64,000 nt of DNA from Paenibacillaceae bacterium. Its GTDB lineage: Bacteria > Bacillota > Clostridia > Lachnospirales > Lachnospiraceae. The notes beneath the pieces were generated by a model that was not told the DNA's origin, did not search any database, and saw only the letters and a list, made by a program, of their open reading frames with translations. Each line of letters starts with the position of its first letter. Within the stretch, counting starts at the first letter, position 1. Of the stretch, positions 60,783-64,000 are shown one piece after another. Location: positions 124,001 through 188,000 of the forward strand of contig SVDU01000006.1 of NCBI GenBank assembly GCA_015057705.1. The letters are read 5' to 3'. A program made the position numbers and the translations under genes.

Positions 60783-61863
60783 CTTTCTTGATCTCCTTAA
60801 TAACACTCTTTTGTGCTGTCTCTTCTTTTGATCCTTTTATCTCTCTCAATTTCCTGGCTCTTGTTATTACCCGAATTTTCTTATTCCCTGTTTCCTGATC
60901 CTCCTGAAATCCTTCTTTCCGCCTTTTTGCGGCAGACAAACGGTTCATAAGGCTTGTAATGGAATAAAGAATGGGAGCAAAGTCCCCCCGGTAAGCTTTT
61001 TCACAGGTGGATTTCACCTCAAAGTTCTCACTTCCTATTTCCTGAAATAAATATTTTTCATCATCAATAATATGCTTTAACCGGTCAATCAATTCATTGA
61101 CAGAATTGGTCAGGATGCCGATTTCATCCCTGGACCGGTAGGTTAAATAGACCCCCAGATCTCCGTTTGCCACTCTTCTGGTTCCTTCCACAAGGTCCTT
61201 TACCGGTTTATCAATGGCAATGATAATATAAATCACAAGAAGTGAAATTAAAAATCCCACCACACCAACGCTTATCACCTTCATCCTTGCCAGACGCATA
61301 TATAAATGATCCCCTTCAATGCTGGCTGCTTCCGATCCTTTTCTGTTATAATCCACAACCTCTAAAAACCCATCGCTTGCCTCATCAAACAGCATTCTGG
61401 ATTCTCCCATGATGATGTTAAATGCTTCACTGGAGTTATTTTCCCGGCTGACGGCAAGAAGGCGATAGCTGCATTCCAAATACTTCCTCCAGTTATCTTT
61501 GGCCTCATTCATTAACTTGCGGTCTGATTCATCCGTAATATAAAGTTCATACCGGGCAAAAGACCGGTCTATCTCTGTTTTAATGCCATCCATCTCCCGC
61601 TCCAGCTGAGATTTATCAACCCCGCTTGAAGTGACCACATGGTTATATTCCTTAATACGGTAATCGGCTGTCTTCGTGTTTAACTCTTCTGCAATGATAA
61701 TTGCAGGCACCCATGACTGGGAAATCACCGTACTGGCTTCATTGATCTTACTGGCTGTAATAACAGATTCTGTTCCAATAAATATTAATCCCAAAATGCT
61801 GATTGCTCCCAGCAAAATGAGTTTTGTTTTAATTTTAATATTTCTGATAGATGTCACTTTCAT
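60751..61863 (-). CDS. membrane sensor protein ending after HAMP (no output domain)
   Basis: Encodes 370 residues: TM1 (about 13-33), a four-helix-bundle type extracytoplasmic domain (about 35-195), TM2 (about 196-217) and a HAMP domain (about 218-275). A short helical segment with KYLFQEIGSENFEVKS follows, then a basic Lys/Arg-rich tail. No methyl-accepting, kinase or GGDEF domain follows. It overlaps the YgjP-like gene by 29 bases and recJ by 32. It could act by protein interaction or be a shortened receptor. Confidence 0.82.
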   Translation of the reverse strand: MKVTSIRNIKIKTKLILLGAISILGLIFIGTESVITASKINEASTVISQSWVPAIIIAEELNTKTADYRIKEYNHVVTSSGVDKSQLEREMDGIKTEIDRSFARYELYITDESDRKLMNEAKDNWRKYLECSYRLLAVSRENNSSEAFNIIMGESRMLFDEASDGFLEVVDYNRKGSEAASIEGDHLYMRLARMKVISVGVVGFLISLLVIYIIIAIDKPVKDLVEGTRRVANGDLGVYLTYRSRDEIGILTNSVNELIDRLKHIIDDEKYLFQEIGSENFEVKSTCEKAYRGDFAPILYSITSLMNRLSAAKRRKEGFQEDQETGNKKIRVITRARKLREIKGSKEETAQKSVIKEIKKDGSREVDASD

Positions 61864-62584
61864 ATTCCCTTAATCTCTTCCTCCTGTACCGGTAATCCGG
61901 TATTTCTTTTTCTACAGTTGACCAGAATGCTTTTGAATGATTCATATAAGATCGATGAGCCAGTTCATGTACTACCACATAATCAGCCAGATCTTCCGGC
62001 AGCAGCACAAGTCTCCAGTTAAAATTTAAGTTTCCCTTTCCGCTGCAGCTGCCCCATCTGGTGGCCTGATCCCGAATTGCGATTCTGCCGTAATCTGTGT
62101 TCATAGTTTGTGCCCACACAGCAGTTTTCCCCTCCAGATACTGCCTTGCACGCTGCCTGTACCAGTTTTTAATCACTGTTTTGACTGTATCCTCTCCATC
62201 TATGGGACCAGTAAGTGTTAATTCTTCTGAAGATTCCTCTATTAAAATTCCCTTTCTCCTGACATCATGCATGATACGAAGGATGCGCTTTTCTCCAAAT
62301 AGCAGCAGTTCACTTCCATCGCCCCATGAAAACTGGTTTAATACTGGCTTGGACCTGATCTTTAAGACTGCCTCATAAACCCATCTGCTGTTTTTTAATA
62401 CCAGCTCATGCCCCAAACGGTAAGATACTGTGAAAGGAAGTCTTACGGTCACTTCCCCTGTTTTTGAGACCTGGAGTGCCATGGTTCTCCTCTTGGATTT
62501 TACAATCTTATAGCTTAAGAAAGTTCCATCTTCAAAGGGCAGAATACCTGTGTTCCTTCTATCTTCATTATGTTCCTCTTCCAT
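61835..62584 (-). CDS. YgjP-like metal-dependent hydrolase
   Basis: Encodes 249 residues. The zinc-binding HELAH (His206, Glu207, His210), MNHSKAFW and upstream RWGSCSGKGNLNFNWRLV are the signatures of the YgjP/M48-related family. There is no signal peptide. Biological targets are not established. It is first in a three-gene overlapping group with the HAMP protein and recJ. Confidence 0.88.
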   Translation of the reverse strand: MEEEHNEDRRNTGILPFEDGTFLSYKIVKSKRRTMALQVSKTGEVTVRLPFTVSYRLGHELVLKNSRWVYEAVLKIRSKPVLNQFSWGDGSELLLFGEKRILRIMHDVRRKGILIEESSEELTLTGPIDGEDTVKTVIKNWYRQRARQYLEGKTAVWAQTMNTDYGRIAIRDQATRWGSCSGKGNLNFNWRLVLLPEDLADYVVVHELAHRSYMNHSKAFWSTVEKEIPDYRYRRKRLREYESDIYQKY

Positions 62585-62685
62585 ATATACGATTCCAATC
62601 TCTTATTTTCTTTTTCCTCATTCGCAAAGAAACCCGTACCCTTAATTATATCGAAAAATGGAAAAGAAACAATAGTAATTATGTT

Positions 62686-63309
62686 TTATTCAGAGCGTTC
62701 TGCAATCTCCTGCAGTCTTTCAAAATCAGCAATAAAATACCCTTTCTCTTTTTTCATAATTCCCTCATCACAAAATTTTTTCATGACGAACAGCACATGA
62801 CGGTAGCTGACATTCATATACTCAGAGACATCCGTATGTGAAATCCCGTACAATCCCTCTTTATGATGGGTAAGTATAAAGGAAGCAAGCCTTTTTTCCA
62901 GAGAATAATTAAGATATTCACTGAGCCGGAAACTTCTGGCCATCAGTTTACTGGATATATAGGATGCGAAATAGAAGGAAACCCCGGCGTCCTTTTTACA
63001 TATATCTCTAATGTCTTCCAAATCAAACTCCAGGCAGCAGATGTCATCCACCACTTTATTTTCTTTTGTGAAGTCCTCATTACAGAAAATAGAAAGCTCC
63101 CCCAGCCAGTCCTCTCTTCCTGCAAAATCAAGAATGGAGCGTCGGCCGTTCTCATGATCAATATATATTTTCACTGCACCGGAGCAGATATAATAGCATC
63201 GGGAAAAGGACTCCCCCACCTTAAAAATATTGCTGCCTTTTGGGAAACGTTTCTCCCGCCCCATTTTCATTAAATGATCCGGTATCTCACACGTTATAAA
63301 CTGTTTCAT
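62686..63309 (-). CDS. Crp/Fnr family transcriptional regulator
   Basis: Encodes 207 residues: an N-terminal cyclic-nucleotide-binding-like domain (FPKGSNIFKVGESFSRCYYICSGAVKIYI), then a dimer helix and a C-terminal winged helix (ISHTDVSEYMNVSYRHVLFVMKKF). No Fe-S Cys pattern of Fnr is seen, and it resembles YeiL-type regulators. The start chosen is the ATG at 63309 after GAGGAAA. It is divergent from the YczE-like gene over 77 bp of shared promoter with nested inverted repeats, so that gene is the natural target. Confidence 0.9.
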   Translation of the reverse strand: MKQFITCEIPDHLMKMGREKRFPKGSNIFKVGESFSRCYYICSGAVKIYIDHENGRRSILDFAGREDWLGELSIFCNEDFTKENKVVDDICCLEFDLEDIRDICKKDAGVSFYFASYISSKLMARSFRLSEYLNYSLEKRLASFILTHHKEGLYGISHTDVSEYMNVSYRHVLFVMKKFCDEGIMKKEKGYFIADFERLQEIAERSE

Positions 63310-63323
63310 TATAATTTCCTCTG

Positions 63324-63370
63324 ATATGATAAATCTCATAGTAGGTTATCCAGAAACTATGGTATCATAT
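63324..63370. promoter_or_regulatory. nested inverted repeats in a divergent promoter
   Basis: Outer arms ATATGATA (63324-63331) / TATCATAT (63363-63370) and inner arms CATAGT (63337-63342) / ACTATG (63356-63361), nearly concentric. The outer arms provide TATCAT -10-like boxes for both directions, with weak -35 regions. It is a candidate site for the Crp/Fnr regulator. Confidence 0.45.
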
Positions 63371-63386
63371 TCCTGAGGTGAAAACA

Positions 63387-64000
63387 ATGACGAAGAAAAA
63401 CACAAAATTAATTGCTTATTCCATCCTGAACTTTGTACTATTTGGATTTGGAGTATCGCTGCAGTTAAAAGCAGCCATCGGCCAGAGTATTTTAAACGCA
63501 ATGGCAGTTACACTTTCCTTTCTCATTCCATGGAAGGTTGGTACCATATTAAACCTGGTTAATACCATTTTTTTTATCAGCTATTTACTTTTAAGACGTA
63601 CCAGATTAAACTATAAGGACATCATTCAGATTATCGCTACCATTGCCAACGGAATTATTATTAACTTTTTTCTCTACCAGGTTCTGTCTGGTTTTACGGC
63701 CGAAAGTTACCTTTTCAGAGTACTGCTCTATGCAACCGGTTTGATTTTCGCTTCCATAAGCCTTGGCGCTGTCCTGGCAATTGGAATTATAAAGTTCCCC
63801 TTAGAGAGTCTCTGCCTTACCATCACGGAACTTTATCACAAGAATTTTACCGCTGTACGCATGAGCTTTGATGTGATATTTCTGGTTGCTGCCATCGCCC
63901 TTACCTTATGGGCTCATACACCCTGGCAGATCCGGGAAGGAACCGTAATCAGTGTTCTGCTCCTTTCCCCTCTGTTAGGAATCTGCTTAAACTTCTTTAA
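63387..64000 (+). CDS. YczE/YitT-like membrane protein (partial, cut by the window end)
   Basis: An open frame of 204 codons running off the window. The ATG follows GAGGTG. At least five hydrophobic segments, with YSILNFVLFGFGVSLQLKAA and WKVGTILNLVNTIFFISY resembling YczE family proteins of unknown function. It pairs with the divergent Crp/Fnr-type regulator. The C-terminus is missing. Confidence 0.8.
   Translation, partial: MTKKNTKLIAYSILNFVLFGFGVSLQLKAAIGQSILNAMAVTLSFLIPWKVGTILNLVNTIFFISYLLLRRTRLNYKDIIQIIATIANGIIINFFLYQVLSGFTAESYLFRVLLYATGLIFASISLGAVLAIGIIKFPLESLCLTITELYHKNFTAVRMSFDVIFLVAAIALTLWAHTPWQIREGTVISVLLLSPLLGICLNFF

Overview
The window is a low-to-medium GC, gene-dense bacterial chromosome segment. 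Gene content, AGGAGG-type ribosome binding sites, frequent GTG/TTG starts, T-box and TPP leaders, a Bacillus-type LexA box and genes such as rny, ThiW, DUF1540 and a giant CoA-dehydratase activase all point to a Firmicute of the Clostridia. A Lachnospiraceae relative (Clostridium cluster XIVa, Lacrimispora/Lachnoclostridium-like) is the best guess, but this is an inference. No rRNA, tRNA, IS element, prophage or CRISPR array was seen.

Layout. 1-6835: complete tryptophan operon trpEGDCFBA behind a Trp-specific T-box leader. 6844-9035: TPP riboswitch with its own promoter and terminator, then thiC and the ECF S-component thiW. 9097-9606: a two-gene AT-rich islet encoding a small secreted protein and a two-TM protein. 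9868-17385: carbohydrate region with a GH2 beta-galactosidase, a LysM protein, two AraC regulators and an MFS transporter. 17390-24660: L-arabinose operon (transaldolase, GH51 arabinofuranosidase, araA, araB, araD, araR) with a candidate AraR operator at its promoter.

24942-36764: mostly housekeeping genes on the minus strand: DacF-type carboxypeptidase, RNase Y, recX, recA with a LexA box, a cytoplasmic subtilase, a GNAT acetyltransferase, a lysA-like decarboxylase, and a corA / pseudo-rhomboid / pyk cluster. 36839-41252: a 1415-codon 2-hydroxyacyl-CoA dehydratase activase-like protein on the plus strand. 41252-42616: a DUF6179/DUF6323-like pair (family names from memory). 42675-49504: an apparent operon of SLH protein, HlyD adaptor, MacB-type ATPase, permease, response regulator and histidine kinase, preceded by 11-bp direct repeats that look like its own response-regulator site.

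49582-52662: a CapA-like lipoprotein and a cell-wall-binding-repeat protein with a structured leader. 52674-56190: a three-subunit molybdenum hydroxylase. 56398-57586: a GH43-like protein and a DUF1540 peptide. 57648-62584: glyA, recJ, a HAMP sensor without an output domain and a YgjP-like metallopeptidase, the last three overlapping. 62686-64000: a Crp/Fnr regulator divergent from a YczE-like membrane protein cut by the window end.

The most interesting unexplained signals are: a 31-bp element shared by the lacZ upstream region and the LysM/AraC intergenic region; the 11-bp repeats in front of the SLH-export-sensor operon; the repeat-rich leader of the cell-wall-binding protein; stem-loops between Shine-Dalgarno and start codon in two genes; a possible small RNA near 31.8 kb; and nested inverted repeats in the Crp/YczE divergent promoter. 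None has been tested by database search here.
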